Source: Trichaptum fuscoviolaceum
Taxonomy: Eukaryota > Basidiomycota > Agaricomycetes > Hymenochaetales > Trichaptaceae
Direction: 5' to 3'
Length of the DNA: 64,000 bases
NCBI GenBank assembly: GCA_910574455.1
Contig: CAJSYZ010000009.1
Location: 248,001-312,000 of the forward strand
The notes beneath the pieces are model-generated. The model was not told where the DNA came from, did not search any database, and worked only from the letters and a program-made list of their open reading frames with translations. Below, in pieces: positions 24,601 through 36,939 of this stretch (positions are counted from its first letter, which is position 1; each line of letters opens with the position of its first letter). The position numbers were made by a program, and so were the translations under genes.

Positions 24601-25745
24601 ATACATCATACTCTTTCCTCTTCCATGACTCGGAGTTCTCGTTTGTTGCCTTTTGGCCATTGTCATTCGTATAGAAGTTACTGAAGGATTTCCAAGGCAC
24701 ATCACCAACTCTCGTAGCGTCAATGACATTGTACAACTTCTGTGCATCTCCATCGAGCAGCGTACTAGTAATATCCAAATCCGAGTCCTCGTCAGGCTCT
24801 GTCGCGTCGAAATCAGAATATCCGCCAGATTTCGCATTATCCGCGAGGTGGATTAGCTGATATGCCTTCATGATTCCAAGAAGCTTCGTTATGTTACCAG
24901 CAGACATTTGCTCTTCTCGATAGAGAAAATCTGCGAGCTCGAAATCTGCTCGGCACGAATAGGGAAACCAATCATTTGATGTAGGTTTGTTTCGAGGAAC
25001 GGGGGGTTCTTCGTCTTTTAAGAAGGTTCCTTCTGCATCGCATGGAGTGGCTGCACGGTGTCTGGTGTCAGAGTACTACAGTAAACCGAGGACAATAAAC
25101 ATGGCACGCACCATTCAAGTATCTGTGATACACCTTCAAGTTATCCCCGCTCTCCTCATGATCTCCAATGTCTAAGTCCAAGTCTTCAGAGGACGCGCTA
25201 CGGTCATCACTTCCAATGACAGAATGTGACTGAGAATCAGGTCCGCCTACTAGTAGGTCTCGAAGCAGTTCGTCTCGGCCTACTATACTGAGCATCGAGA
25301 TATCTTGTGTAAGCATGGAGATATCGTAATCGTAGGAGTCAGAGCCACTCTCAAGATGACTTTCTGTTGGAAGTTCAGACAACCTAGGGAGAACTTGAAA
25401 AGTTGGAGCTCGTGTGGGTCGACTTGGAATGGGTGAAGAATCATAGTCATGACCACTACCACTGGCAGTAGAACTTGCCATGAATGACGTCGGATGAGCT
25501 GAATATTCATGTCTTGTTCTTCCAGATTGACTCTTGAACGTCCTACTACAGCCGGGCAAGGTGCATCGAATAGTTGGTGGAAAATGAAAGGGATCGTGCT
25601 TTTTCCGTGTCGCTGGCATCAACTTGAATGTAGCCTCAGTAGAAGTACTAGTACACGTCTTGGGTCTTTGGGTCTCACACCTGAGCCTCAGCCTGAGGCT
25701 GCCAGTGAGCCTGAGTGAACCTGACTCGGAGTTAAAATTAGTCAT
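21630..25745 (-). CDS. Plavaka-type DNA transposase with N-terminal C2H2 zinc finger
   Basis: A multi-exon gene. Exon 1 (25745-25112) carries a C2H2 finger (CTLPGC ... RTRHEYSAH). Exon 2 (25050-24425) carries FELADFLYR, NVIDATRVGDVPWKSF and YDVWYRDPLEVI. Exon 3 starts at 24371 with FVPVILGSDKTTVSVGTG and YYPLYLSIGN. Later exons carry SYIADYPEQ, PFTNDFPRADICDL-ISPDLLHQIIKG-FKDHLVEW, APFPGLRRFPEGRGFKQWTG, LPAIVGIVHDDIIHALSAFL, APSGLCSSITENKHIYAVK and finally ECALVQFYKCVGDSPDPKTSMW, ending at 21630. Introns with clear GT-AG ends (25051-25111, 24372-24424) keep frame. This series of blocks is the one I know from agaricomycete Plavaka transposases, a CACTA-like group. Every expected block is present and no stop was found in the joined exons I checked, so it may be autonomous. 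Terminal inverted repeats were not located. Confidence 0.9.
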
Positions 25746-25862
25746 AGCAGTAGTGGGCGTAAATTTTCAACTTGTCTAAGATAGACGCCCCCGCCTCCCT
25801 GATCTTGAACTTGCACCTTCGATCCATCTTATCCTCATACAAGACTCAAAACACTGCACAAA
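25746..25862. promoter_or_regulatory. shared promoter region of two divergent genes
   Basis: Only 117 bp separate the start of the transposase (minus, 25745) from the start of the coiled-coil gene (plus, 25863), so both must use this short interval. Immediately before the plus-strand ATG is the A-rich context CTGCACAAAATG. No TATA box is evident. The C-rich stretch near 25788-25800 is the only base-composition feature. Confidence 0.55.
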
Positions 25863-26870
25863 ATGTCAACTCGAAGACAGACAAGGGCTAAGAACAGCGA
25901 TCAGCACCCCGGAGCAGTAGTTGAACAGCTCAGAACAAGACGAACACAGGAGGAGATATTGCGGGAGAAGGAAGAAAAAGAGAAAAAGAAAGTACGGCAG
26001 GCAGAAAGGCGGGATGAGGCATTGAAGGAGAAGGAAGAGAAGGAAAAGCAGAAGGAAGAGCGGGCAGCTTTCCGCAGAGCTGCGGCCCAGCAAGTCGCGG
26101 TTGCGAAAGAGAGGAAAAAACTCGCTGCGGAGCAAAAACGGGCAGCAAAAGAACAAGAGGCAGCTGACAAGGTTCGCAAGAAGGTGACTGCAGCAGAGAA
26201 CCAAGAAGCAGCGATGCTAGAGACCGTAGAGCTTGAAAACAACTTGTCGAAGGCTCTTGAGACACGCACCCAGATGGGCTCAACAGTGCCCAAACTCACT
26301 GGCAAACGTGGACGTAGAAAGCCAAAAGGCGAAGCTAGTAGTAAGTCTTCAACTTTAGATCAGTGATGACACAGATTTGAACTAGCATAAACAGGCTCGA
26401 AGAACGATGTTAAAGACGTATCGGGTTGTGAAGATGGACACAACGAAGACTTGGATATTCGTGAGTAACATTGCCTATACATTTTCAGATGATCTCAAAG
26501 CTTGGAGGTTAAACACTGTGACTCACGTTCATGCGAAGCAGCGAGTATGGATGAGCCAAACAGGAAGCCTGCAAAAAAGGCTAGGAAGGAAGATTCCAAA
26601 GGTGAACTTCCATTTCGCACACGTGTGCAGACCGCAAAGATGTCCAGGTCTGCCGCCACTCCCAGCGACGCATTCTTTCACGCTCCTGCAGGACCGAACG
26701 AGAGTCTTTCTGGTGAAGAAACGGACATAATAGACTCGCCCGCTACGTCAAGGCGGAACGACAAGACAAAACGCCCTGTCAGGGCGCTTCGCAACACAGA
26801 TGATTCCACTTTCATCGGTGAAGAGGGTGGAGGTCTTGAGTTGCCAGTCTCAGAAAGGATCAATTTGTGA
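25863..26870 (+). CDS. coiled-coil charged protein, divergent partner of the transposase
   Basis: Three exons, 25863-26340, 26395-26460 and 26539-26870, total 876 nt (291 residues). Introns are 26341-26394 (GTAAGT) and 26461-26538 (GTGAGT). Residues about 25-125 are an uninterrupted, very charged coiled coil (EEILREKEEKEKKKVRQAERR onward, with repeated EKEEKEK blocks). Then a basic GKRGRRKPKG, a short acidic linker (CEDGHNEDLDI), a basic KPAKKARKED and a disordered Ser/Thr/Asp-rich tail. The family is not recognised by name. From memory, similar short charged proteins sit beside agaricomycete transposase genes. The head-to-head layout suggests that it belongs to the same element, possibly as an accessory DNA-binding protein; this is inference. 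Confidence 0.78.
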
Positions 26871-27155
26871 TTTGAAGTTTGAATCTTGCATTGCGTCTGA
26901 ATCAGTATCTGGTACTGTCAAGTCGATGTAATAGTGAGTGCGAAGCTTGATTTAGACTCAATTATTAAACATCATCCCGACTAGTACTAGATTACGACTA
27001 ATGAGCCTGCCACTGGCAGCGGATGCACTGGCAGTGCCAGTGACCGGCGTGACACTCCCGGGCCGAGACCCAACTTGGAAGTCCTTCACCTGCAACATTG
27101 ACTCGGACGCTCTTGTCTTTGCTACCACTGTATTATGAGTCTTGCTGACGCAAAG
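26871..27155. other. intergenic with palindromes
   Basis: No exon was recognised. CACTG-G-CAGTG at 27026-27036 overlaps further half-sites (GCACTGGCAGTGCCAGTG) and sits beside CCACTGGCAG at 27010-27019. Confidence 0.5.
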
Positions 27156-30100
27156 CTACACCAGACACACCATCCCATTGCCAGATGATGAAAACTTAAG
27201 TCCCTGGGAGGATGAAGGAGAAACAATAACCCTTACAAGCTATCATGGTGTAAAAAATAGCACAATCAGCGTACAACAGAAGGCACATCTTGTCGATTCG
27301 GAATCAAATGCAGTGAGTTGATGGAGCATTAGAATGGCAAGTGCAGTCTGAATAACTTGTTTATAGGGTGGAAGCGATCCGAAGAGGCTAACAAGGCCGG
27401 CTCAAGCTTGTGTGAGTCCGACTGATTACTGTTCGATTCATGTCAGTTACTCCATGACTGTTTGTTCATATTCCTTCGTTATTATTTATCTGCCAACTGC
27501 CGTGTCATGAACAGGATGGAGGTAGCAGCAACGTCAACTCGAAGAAAAGGAAGTTATTGCATGACACTCTTTCCGGGTCGCAGGTTTCAACGGTAAGCGA
27601 CGTCATATCATTTACATTTTTCAATCTACTGAGCAATCCCTTCCCGTACTCGAGGATAAGAACCACAAGATAAAACCAGGTGGACAGGTGAGTACCAGAC
27701 AGTGATCTTCATGGTACATCCTTCCTTCATTGCTTACTGAATTGGTATTTTGATAGGATGCAAACAAGAGAACTGCTAATTCGCAGCTTAGCGCACCGGT
27801 AAGTCTATCTTATTTCAACTTCTCTCGTTCCCCCCTTATTTATGGTTGTAAGGTGCAATCACTAGCCTTGGAACCCCGTGTACAGGTATGTGTGAGTGTC
27901 GATGCACCCTAGGCTCACTTCCGGTGCTCTCCTGTGGCAACTATTCGTTTCCTTCTTCACTTTGAGTCGATCGCTAATGGGTGCATATGAATAGGAAATC
28001 ACAGTCACAAAGAACGGAAAGAGGAAGTCGCCACCAGACACCGACTCTCAGGTTAATGTGGTAATTCTTCTACCTTGATGTGCAATGAATTCCTTCATTT
28101 TATGTTTACTTATTTTCAGCCATTTCAATTGGCTAATAAAACTGTCAAGATCAAGAAGTCATTGTTGACTGACATGGACACACCGGCCGGTGCCACAGTA
28201 AGTGTCAATTCTATGGTAACCGGCATTTTAAGTTCGTATCTGATCAGGCGGAAAGGACTTGAGTAAGAAGAGGAACCCCTCTGATATTCCTTATCGGCCT
28301 GAGGCCGATACGACGGTAAGTGCTTCTTTTCGATCTGCTCACTTGCCTTGGATAACAGCTTTCTGACGTGTTGCAGCCGGAGATTGGATCCGCTACCTCT
28401 AATCGCAAGAGGCAGTCGCTTGTGGCTGATAATGAAGTAAGTGAGAGTCGATTGATACACTCTAAATGTGAGCATTCACCTTCTTTTCTTAATAGTCTGG
28501 TGGTCGAAACATGTCGTTAGCACCTCGGGCACCGTCGCTTGCAATGAAGAGTGCATCCTGCACCCCCGGACCCGAAGTGTTAGTGACTGGGGCTTATCAA
28601 GGTCATCGCAAAGTCTCTCGGACTACTAGCTCAGTTTGTCGAATCAAATTCATTTCTATGACATATTTTGTTGATTTACTTATATGCAGACATCAGTGGG
28701 ACTTGAGGACAAGGATCGAAATGAAGGAAGGGAAGGATCTCGCGTGCCAGGCAGGAAAAAGGGCGACGAACCAGTGTCTCCCTCCCGGTACTCAGGCAGG
28801 TTGGACTCATATTCTATTACCTTCACTATTTCGCGCAGTTGGAAAATCCGTCACACCATGGCAAACCCCGGACAATAAGCTCATCAGCTCACTGTGGGGG
28901 AAAGTGTTTGATTCTGTGGAACTTAGTTACGAAACTCAGTTCGCTGATATCTGTTCTCTAGTTGAGTCATTTTTACTTATTCTCAAGTTACCTTTACCAA
29001 ATTGAGATGCAATCCTCGTATTTCAGGCGGCCCAGAGATGCTCTGATAGCGGCGCAAGAAACTTTTTGAGAAAGCTGAGCAATCAGTTGCCAGTTTTATC
29101 AGCGGCGAACAATTAAAGTCAATGCAAAACGAAGCAATTGTGAAGACGTTGCAGACGCTAGTTGACAAGAAGAAAGCCGAACCGTTTCTATGGGAAAGCT
29201 GGTATAGTATGGAGAGGGTAAGTAAAAGAGTGTTTATTGTCGCGTTTTGTGTCCATGCATTGACCCTAAATGTACAGAAGCAAGGACTGTTCTGCTCTGA
29301 CCTTGTGGTCTCAGTGTTGTCCGTACACATTGTCTTGGCCATGGGTCGGCATAAAATACTGGACAGAAACACCATAGGAAAGCCTATCGGTGCCCTCGCC
29401 CTTGCGGCAACAGCGGTATCTATTTTTTCAGTACTTATATTGTCCTTATCCGCTGATCTTCTCATGGATAGGTCAAGGTTGCCATTGATAAACAGGTGGC
29501 TCGGTTGCAAAATATCAAAGAAGAACTTGGCGGCGCTGAGTGGTATTTCACTAGCGCTCTGTGGCAGCCTCATACGGACGACTATGTTAACTTGTTGTCG
29601 AATCCCTCTTTCTTCACTGAATCAAACTGGGAAAAGGTTCGATCCCGCCTCCTAGCTTACGATGCCAGTACAGATATCGACACGAGAAAGAACACCGAAC
29701 TTGTTGGATCGGGTATCACTGGCAGGGACTTTTCCTTGTATTTTGACGGTGTAGATGCAGATTCGACCTGCGAGAAAGCGTATGACGAAGGCGCTGATAA
29801 TTGGGAAGACGGAACCGACGATAAGGGCGAAGAGCGTGAGGGGGCTGAACATAGAAGCGAGATGGAAGGTGATGCAGAGGACGAACATGCTAATGCTAAG
29901 GGCGACGACGACCTGAGCGAGAGCGGGGACGAGGGCGTTGAGAAGATTGAGGGCGAGGGCGAGGGCGGGACGAGGACGAGGGCGTTGAGAAGATTGAGGA
30001 CGAGGGCGAGGACGAGGACGAGGGCGAGGGCGAGGACGAGGGCGAGGACGAGGACGAGGACGAGGGCGAAGGCGAGGGCGAGGGCGAGGACAAGGATTTA

Positions 30101-30172
30101 GGTGGAGATGGTGATCATGAGGAGGACGACGCTTCAAAATGGGATTCGGCTACGGACTGCGTAGACTTCTAA
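27156..30172 (+). CDS. unknown protein assembled from phase-0 micro-exons, helical domain and acidic tail; 5' end unresolved
   Basis: An exon ending at 27312 is followed by exons 27367-27411, 27515-27592, 27757-27798, 27853-27885, 27995-28060, 28120-28197, 28256-28315, 28377-28436 and 28496-28576. All are multiples of three with clean GT-AG borders, so every junction is phase 0. Many encode a short basic core then an acidic residue (NSKKRKLLHD, KNGKRKSPPD, LSKKRNPSD, SNRKRQSLVAD). Later exons 29050-29217 and 29278-29415 (both phase 0) and the last exon from 29472 encode a helical region (LQTLVDKKKAEPFLWESW, GALALAATAVKVAI) resembling a helical domain, possibly DUF6532, of agaricomycete proteins. 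An Asp/Glu/Gly hexamer tract ends it. A 1-nt deletion near 29968 shifts the tail; in the intact frame it would end at 30170-30172, otherwise at 30101. The join between 28690 and 29050 is uncertain. Confidence 0.68.
29928..30095 (+). repeat. GAGGGC/GAGGAC hexamer tract with 48-bp repeat unit
   Basis: The segment starting GACGAGGGCGTTGAG at 29928 recurs at 29975, 47 bp later. A 48-bp unit with one missing base (near 29968, GAGGGCGGGACG) fits best. The rest is imperfect (GAGGRC)n. Confidence 0.8.
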
Positions 30173-30912
30173 GGGCAAATCGATCACTGGTGAGCCTCTT
30201 CTTTTCGTTTCTGTCCGTGCGCTCAATATTATATTACCATCGACTCGCAGAGCAGCCTTCGTTTCTACTGGTCCGCCAAAGAACATGCAGAATTGAAGGT
30301 ACGGCAGCGAAGTGTGACCTGCCACTGCCCGTCACGGCAGAGGTTCACGGTAATGTCGTGGGGGATCCCTTCATAGCGACTGCTATGCTTAGTCTTGCGT
30401 AGATGACTGATGTACTTGAACACTGAGGCACTGATAGCTAAATAATGTTGTCTTATATATTTCTGATGCAATGAAATACTTGGATCGTTCTTATGCACTT
30501 AGACTCTTGAGCACTGCAATTTGTCTTACAACACTTGTCTACTGCTGTAATTAAAGGATGATACACTGGAGCACTGGGGTGCTGAATGCCTGAAACACTT
30601 AGAGCACTGATTCAGCCATCTTTCCTTATTTAAGCCAGCCCGCACTTATTTCAGCCAACTTGTCCTGAATAATGGGAGGACATGCATGAATAAGTGAAGC
30701 TTGCCTTATTTAAGACTTCAGTCTCTCAGGACGTTTAAGTAACACTTAAGTCACTTTCAGCAGAAAGTAGTTTCCCTGATGTTAGTACCTACTATCCACT
30801 GAGTAGTATCCGGGTCCACTGTATGTTACCCGAGCCGGCGAGTTTTCCAGATCTTATCTTGGCACCCTTCTCAATTGTGTTGATCTCCGACCACCTTCTT
30901 TGATTTTAGACC
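30173..30912. other. intergenic with scattered GAGCACTG-like words
   Basis: No gene. Variants of the word CACTGAG/GAGCACTG recur between 30418 and 30615 (for example ACACTGAGGCACTGATAG, TGGAGCACTGGGG, AGAGCACTGATTC). Such clustering is seen in subterminal regions of DNA transposons, and this could mark the right side of the Plavaka-type element, but no matching left side was found. Confidence 0.35.
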
Positions 30913-33535
30913 ATGGCCAGTAACACAATGCCCCGTGATGTTTACAAAAGGTGGATGGACAACCTTGTACGCAAACAGTCAAAAATAAATGCAACGCCTG
31001 ATTCTGACATCAGCTTTGCACATAGGATAAGAAGATATATGACATGCGTCGGGTATACAAGATCGAAAATGACCACTGGGTCACATTCAACTCAGCAGCT
31101 GTACCCAATAAACCTCCATCTCGAACCTTCCGTGTATATTATCCTGAACACTGCTGGACCCAACCCCAATGGTTCCATCACAACCACCCCTTCATGGGTT
31201 TCGCACCGTCTGAACCATTTTTTTCCGGTCCGATATTTGGACGTCTAGCCGGAACGATATACTCCTTCAAGATCAAAGAAGTACGCGAAGGAAAATGGGC
31301 TCTGGACCGCGCTACTCAAGAGAGCTGGCATGGACTGGAATACACACTCACACAAATTTGCAAATTTTTCTTCGCTCGCTCAGGCGCAACATTCGCTCAT
31401 ACTTTAGACATTCAGGCATTCAGGCAACCAAGCCGATGGGGATACCGGAAAGAACACGAGAGCATGAAGGCAGCGCGCATCCGAGTGATGAACTCCAGGA
31501 ACGCTTTTGTGCCGCTCATGGCCCTCTGCGTCTACGCCTTCGCCAGCAACAAAACGTGCGCTCCATTCGACACCGAGGCTTTGGTGCATGTTCTCATTCA
31601 TGAAGCTCGCGTCAATTCTGAATGGGCAAATGCTCTCGCTCAATCACAGCTATTAACCACAACCCAATTCCGCGTAGGTGTCTACGTAGATCAAGACGTT
31701 CTCCTTCACAACCTTTTACGCCCCATGATCGCATTCAACGTTCCTATCTGGATCCGGGTAACGTCAACCATCCCAAATCCTCATGATCATTCCCTCATTC
31801 GCATTTCCGAAGAAGATTTATTGCGCACAGCCCATCGGGATAAACAAGCTGAATTGTCTATTGCTACTCCTGCTCAGACCGAATCAACAGCGACCCTGAA
31901 TCTTGCAGGCGCCCGGACCAAGGTTCGAAACAGCGAGGTAGCTACCCGGCAGCACTATGGAGAGACGATAGACCAGTTCTTCGAGCGGGAGGCCAAGTAC
32001 AGGGAATACATCCTTAACACAGAAACCGGCCATGAGCGCGACGTTCGTCAATCTAAAGAGCGCGGAGCCCAAGCTTACATCTGCCCTGGTCATCACGGAG
32101 CACATATATTTGAATGGATAGAAGAGTCTGGAAATCTCAAACGCTGTCACGTACCACGAAAGGACGCGTCAACCATCTGGCAGAAATATGCTATAGAACA
32201 AAAGAGGTACAACAGCGTCCGAAACGAATGGGACCTTTGCAAAGAGTTCGCGCCAGATGCAACCACCACGAGCGCTATCTATGGAGACGATAATGACATA
32301 GATCTTCAGTTTGAAGACGAACTACATGAAGCACCTGAATCCGGACCCGATGCTCAGCAAGCAACCAACGTTGATTTAACGTCTCAGTTTGCACCGTTTG
32401 TCGCCGCCGCTGACGAACAGTCGCCAAGGAACCCTCTGATTTCACTCCACCCACTTTCCTACGCATTATACTACAAATATGGCTTCCAACCAGATGGAAC
32501 GACCGTGACGGAGCTAAGCGACATCCCAATGAGCCGACGCTACCCCTTGGATAAATCGCTTAAAATACTGGGCGAGCGGCGGGACGGTACTTTATCGGAC
32601 AGCGATGCCGACAACTTAACATGTTTCATATGGGCATATGCTACATCCCAACCTATACCTTCGGGGTTGTGGGACTTAGACGAAACAAATTCACATTTAC
32701 TCAGAACGCACTACAACAGACAATATGTAGTCACACTCGATGGTGACAATATCTGTCGTGTCAGGTCAACTTCTCCGGATACGCAGATAGAACTCTTTGT
32801 GCCCAAACCGTCCATGGCTGTAGAAGCATTGCGACAGGCGACGTTGGAAAGCTTGTCAGATCTGGCTTTGTACTACGTCACTAGAGGTACACCCTTCACA
32901 TGGCGAGCAATTGGCACATCGTCTAGTTTTCCAGTTTTCCAACCTCCTCCAGGAAATACGGAAGGTCTTGGATTTCGGGCAGTGAACTACGTCACGACCT
33001 ATTACGATTACCAGTCGTATATTCGGCGAAGAAACACGCTTCTGCGAGATCGAGGGATTGCTCGAGCAGCTTTACAACAGGGGGGAATCGTATGGCGACT
33101 TACGGTCGATGCTCTGTCCGAAATGCATCAGAATTTCGATTTTCAAGAGATTTTGGAAGAGGACCTCGAAGCGGTTTCGTTATCTCAGGAGGATCTAGGC
33201 GTAATATGTGGCATGTACAAGAAATGGACCGGTAAATCTACTTCTCATTGTACTGGTAAATATTGACTACCTCTCTCTCAGAAACGCCCTACGTCTACAG
33301 CGAGATCTCGTGGTGGCCACAGGCCCACCAATGGCTTGGTAGTGGCGCTGATCTGGGATACTGGACACAAAACAATGAAAGTTGGTTCCAGATGCGTAGT
33401 ATGGGTATCAGGCGTGGCGACTTCAACTGCAGAACTGGCGCACAGTGGCGGGACACGTTGAAACTTGACAACAAGACCAAATGGTTGAAGAAGAGGAACG
33501 AAGATGCTTGCGCTCAGTTTATTGTCTCTTTGTAA
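30913..33535 (+). CDS. 837-aa protein of an agaricomycete family of unknown function
   Basis: Three exons, 30913-30966, 31026-33231 and 33282-33535, total 2514 nt with consistent phase (introns 59 bp and 50 bp, donors GTACGC and GTAAAT). The C-terminal third shows conserved-looking blocks I recall from a large agaricomycete family of hypothetical proteins: RGIARAALQQGGIVWRL, LGVICGMYKKWT, EISWWPQAHQWLGSGADLGYW, WFQMRSMGIRRG and WRDTLKLDNKTKWLKKRNEDA. The middle part has an acidic patch (DDNDIDLQFEDELHEAPESG). No catalytic motif, signal peptide or membrane segment was seen. The function is unknown. It lies downstream of the transposon genes on the same strand with a 740-bp gap, so it is probably a separate gene. 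Confidence 0.85.
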
Positions 33536-36500
33536 AGCTCTCTTTGTATTTTCTACACTCATGTTAACAGAAAATTAAATTCATTTATTCAAGCCATTGT
33601 TATTAAGCTGGTCTGATGTACAGATTGCTGATGAAAAATGCAGACGAGTTCAGCCTCTTTCGTCTCTACCTCATGATAGAAGGCTTTAAAGGACCGCATT
33701 AAACTGTGTCATCGTAAAGAAAGGAAAGTGACAATGAAAAGCAACCACAATGTTGAGCGCTAGAAAGATGAGAGTGAGGAGCGAATTACAATCTTATACA
33801 ATCATCATAAATCTGTACCGCCTTCTAACACACATTTGTCCAGGATGCGTGATTGAAAATGGTCTCCAGGAGCAGGTATACCGAGATCCCCAAACATCCG
33901 AGTGCAAATTCAACAATACCCAATTGACCTCGCAGATCAATCCGAGCGGAGTTACGAGTTCTCCCAACCTGGAAACGGGCGTGATTTGCGATCTCCTTCG
34001 ACCTTGGAGATCTGGGGTCAATCAACACAGAAGGACCTCCGAGCTGAGAGATGTCTTACCGGCATGCGATGATGCACCGCCATTGAGGTTCCGCTAAGGA
34101 GAAGGGGGATAGCCCGTCGTATACGTAGTTCCGATTTCCCCCTTCGCCCGTCTCCTCGTGCATATGTATGCCATTCGTCGGCAGAACTCCAACCCGGGGG
34201 AAGGGGCTAATCGGCGGAGTAAGGGGATCGAGTTGCTGTGGAGCAGTCCATTACTCGGTGTATTTCTATATGTGAAGCCGACTATGCTTGGTGTCTCCGT
34301 GAAGCTAGTTCCTTGCTTCGGATCAAAGAATTTTATCGGTCGTGGATGGATGCAGATCAGAAGAGCTAGCGGTGTTGGTGGCATGATACGATTGAAGGAG
34401 GCTTCAGTCCATCTACTAGGCGGTTTCGGGGAAGGACAAGCACGAATGGGGTAAGGTATCTAGTCGTAGATAGATATGCAGTATTGACAGTAACCTGCCG
34501 TGTAAATGTCGCCTGGGATCTCTGTAACTTCGCGTAAGACACCCGGACCTTCGTGTCTTCTAATCTGGGACGTGGCGTTAGACTGTACCACAAAGCTTAT
34601 AATCTTAGATTTACCTTGGCTCAAAGGAGATGGCTTACTAAAAGTGGGTACAAGCAGCTAGATTTTCATGGAACACTCGCTGTTATACCGCCAAAGACGT
34701 TCCGGGAAGAAGAAACACGCAGCAGAACAATCCGCCGAACGCGTAGCTCCAGTCACTTCAGAATCCATTTCCATGCGTATGGTCGAACCGAGCCGGATTA
34801 TACGCTGAAGAAAAGCCCTTGAGGTTGGGTTATCTAAAACAGAATTGGCTTGAGGTTACTAACCTTTGCGGGACAGAGGTACCTATCACGTACTTTTCGT
34901 TGGAATATGTATGACGAAACTTCAGCGAAATGACCGGAGTTCGATATCCACTCAGAGAGTGTGTCAGGTTTACTAAGCTCATAATAGCTATCTGCTGTAT
35001 CCAAAGGCGTTTTCAGAGGATTCCCATGTAGTGCAAAACGTTCATCCAACGTACCGCAATAACTTGGCGAGTATGGCTTCAGTTTTACAGCTGTCAATAC
35101 CCACAGATCGTTTTACTTCTTGTAAAGCGCATTTTCACTGAGAGCTCTGAAGGAATAACTTATGAAGCAAATCGTCACATAGTCAAAACTTCCGAGTTGG
35201 TTGTGGATGGAGAAAGTGCTTACCGATACCACAGACTGTTGTCAAAAGGATCTGTCAGAGGACTGTGAAGTCGATGCATGAGAATATCAAGACACAAGAT
35301 AATATTAGGTGCCCTTTGGTAGTACAGACCCCAGTAGAGTATCCTGTGCAGCTAGATAATAATGTTATGCTTGAAGTTGGAAGAAAGTGGTGCTAGTCCG
35401 AACTGTCAAACTTGTGGTGGACTCAGACAGGTCTGTGACTGTGACTGTCATCACTGGCATATCAAATTGCACGTGCACCGTGACACTGGGTGTATCGTTA
35501 TTCACGCCGCGTCTCAGGCTGTGGCAACACGTCGTTCGTTTTGCCATCTTTTCATCTCCTGCGGACCGGAGGATTTCCGTTCTTTTCTGTTCTGAAAACG
35601 AGCAACATCTGAACTGCTGCACAGAGCTAACGCAGTGCTTCTCCGTCTAAAGTTCCGTAGCTTGACAATGAGGTCGGCTTTCCGTTTCATGGATTGCAGT
35701 GGGCGGGACGCTTGAACGTCTGTAGGGGCTGTAGGTCTGTCAATATCATTACTTCTTCATAAAAAAACTCATTCGAATAATTTGTACTCGCCATACCCTC
35801 TAGCTTCTCTCTAGTCACACATACTGCGGCCATATCACAGTTTTTATCGCCCTTTCGTGATGTATGTGAATGGCCATTGACGTGACGTTTGTCGCTGACT
35901 ATTGGCGAACATTTTATTTTAAGAGTCATTGCCCTAATAGGCTCCATGGAACGAGTTAAACGTGGCCACCCAACTCGACTTCAACTATTTGCTCGAATGA
36001 CTACGAATGTGTACCCATCCTTTTCTTAGCTGTCGCGATCACGTTCGCGGGATTTAAGGCTTTCAATGCCTTCTGGTCTACCGAAAGTCATGTTAAACGT
36101 GTTCTGGGCAAGGTACGTGCATACGTCTCTTGTCCTGTGCAATCGCTTGAGCTGGTCACAGACCGCTCAACAACCTTGTTAACCGACCACTTTACCTCGC
36201 AGACACATAGCGCTCATGGATCGATTGTACTTGCACCGCCTTCCAAAAGGTTCGACATCCAAAAGAGTACGTCACGTAGGATAGAAAAGCATTTGAACGT
36301 TGTTTAAGAACAAAGGACATCCGACATGTACGTCCCGTCCCCTTACTTCCTCGACTATCCATCACGTACTCATTCTCTCCTCCCGTCGCTATCGGCTTCG
36401 GTATTGTACATCATTCTGTGCCTTCTTCTTGATTGCAAGCTATGGTGTTGATGACGCATCACCCTTGTTCGTGGATTAACACTGGAAGGATCATGGCACC

Positions 36501-36939
36501 CTCTAGTTATTCCGAACCGAACCATCAACTCAAGGCTCAGAGCGTCCCGTACCGCCAGGCCTGTTATATACGTCTTGCACAGAAGAATGGTCTCTGCTTG
36601 TTGAACATCATCCGATATTGCGGATAAGTAAGTGGATTATACAAACTGTCTCTGACATTACTGACCCTCTGTGCCTCAAAAAGGTATCAGATCCCGGAAT
36701 CACTCCCGAAGAGCTTTCGGGGGGTGTTGTGACTCTCCGGCAACAGTAATCTACCAACGGTGAATCTTTGTGTAATTACGCTAGTTCTCTCAGTCCTCTA
36801 TTTCTCCAGGCACTTTTTTCCATTCAACTCTTTTTCTATGTTCTATAAAGCATTACTGTTCCAATATCACCCTGCTTAAAATGTGACGTACAGGCTAACT
36901 CCATATCTAGTTTGTTAGCAATAAATCCCAGTCCTCGTG
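33536..36939. other. 3.4-kb stretch without a recognisable gene
   Basis: Only open stretches under 120 codons, with mutual antisense overlap and no motif. The base composition is even. Nothing mobile or conserved was recognised. Confidence 0.5.

Noticed and set aside
26461..26500. Very short introns (28-40 nt) in the coiled-coil gene
   Set aside because: A 78-nt intron with the same GTGAGT donor and an acceptor at 26538 keeps the frame and has normal length.
27667..27690. 8-nt micro-exon GTGGACAG between two splice-like signals
   Set aside because: It would break the phase-0 chain; skipping it keeps the frame, so it is probably intronic.
29652..30137. Pro/Arg-rich antisense frame across the hexamer tract
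   Set aside because: Pure by-product of the GAGGGC/GAGGAC repeat read on the other strand.
33536..36939. Several 60-115 codon frames, for example 33750-34097 and 34158-34454
   Set aside because: No recognisable family, conflicting antisense frames, and no codon or splice evidence.
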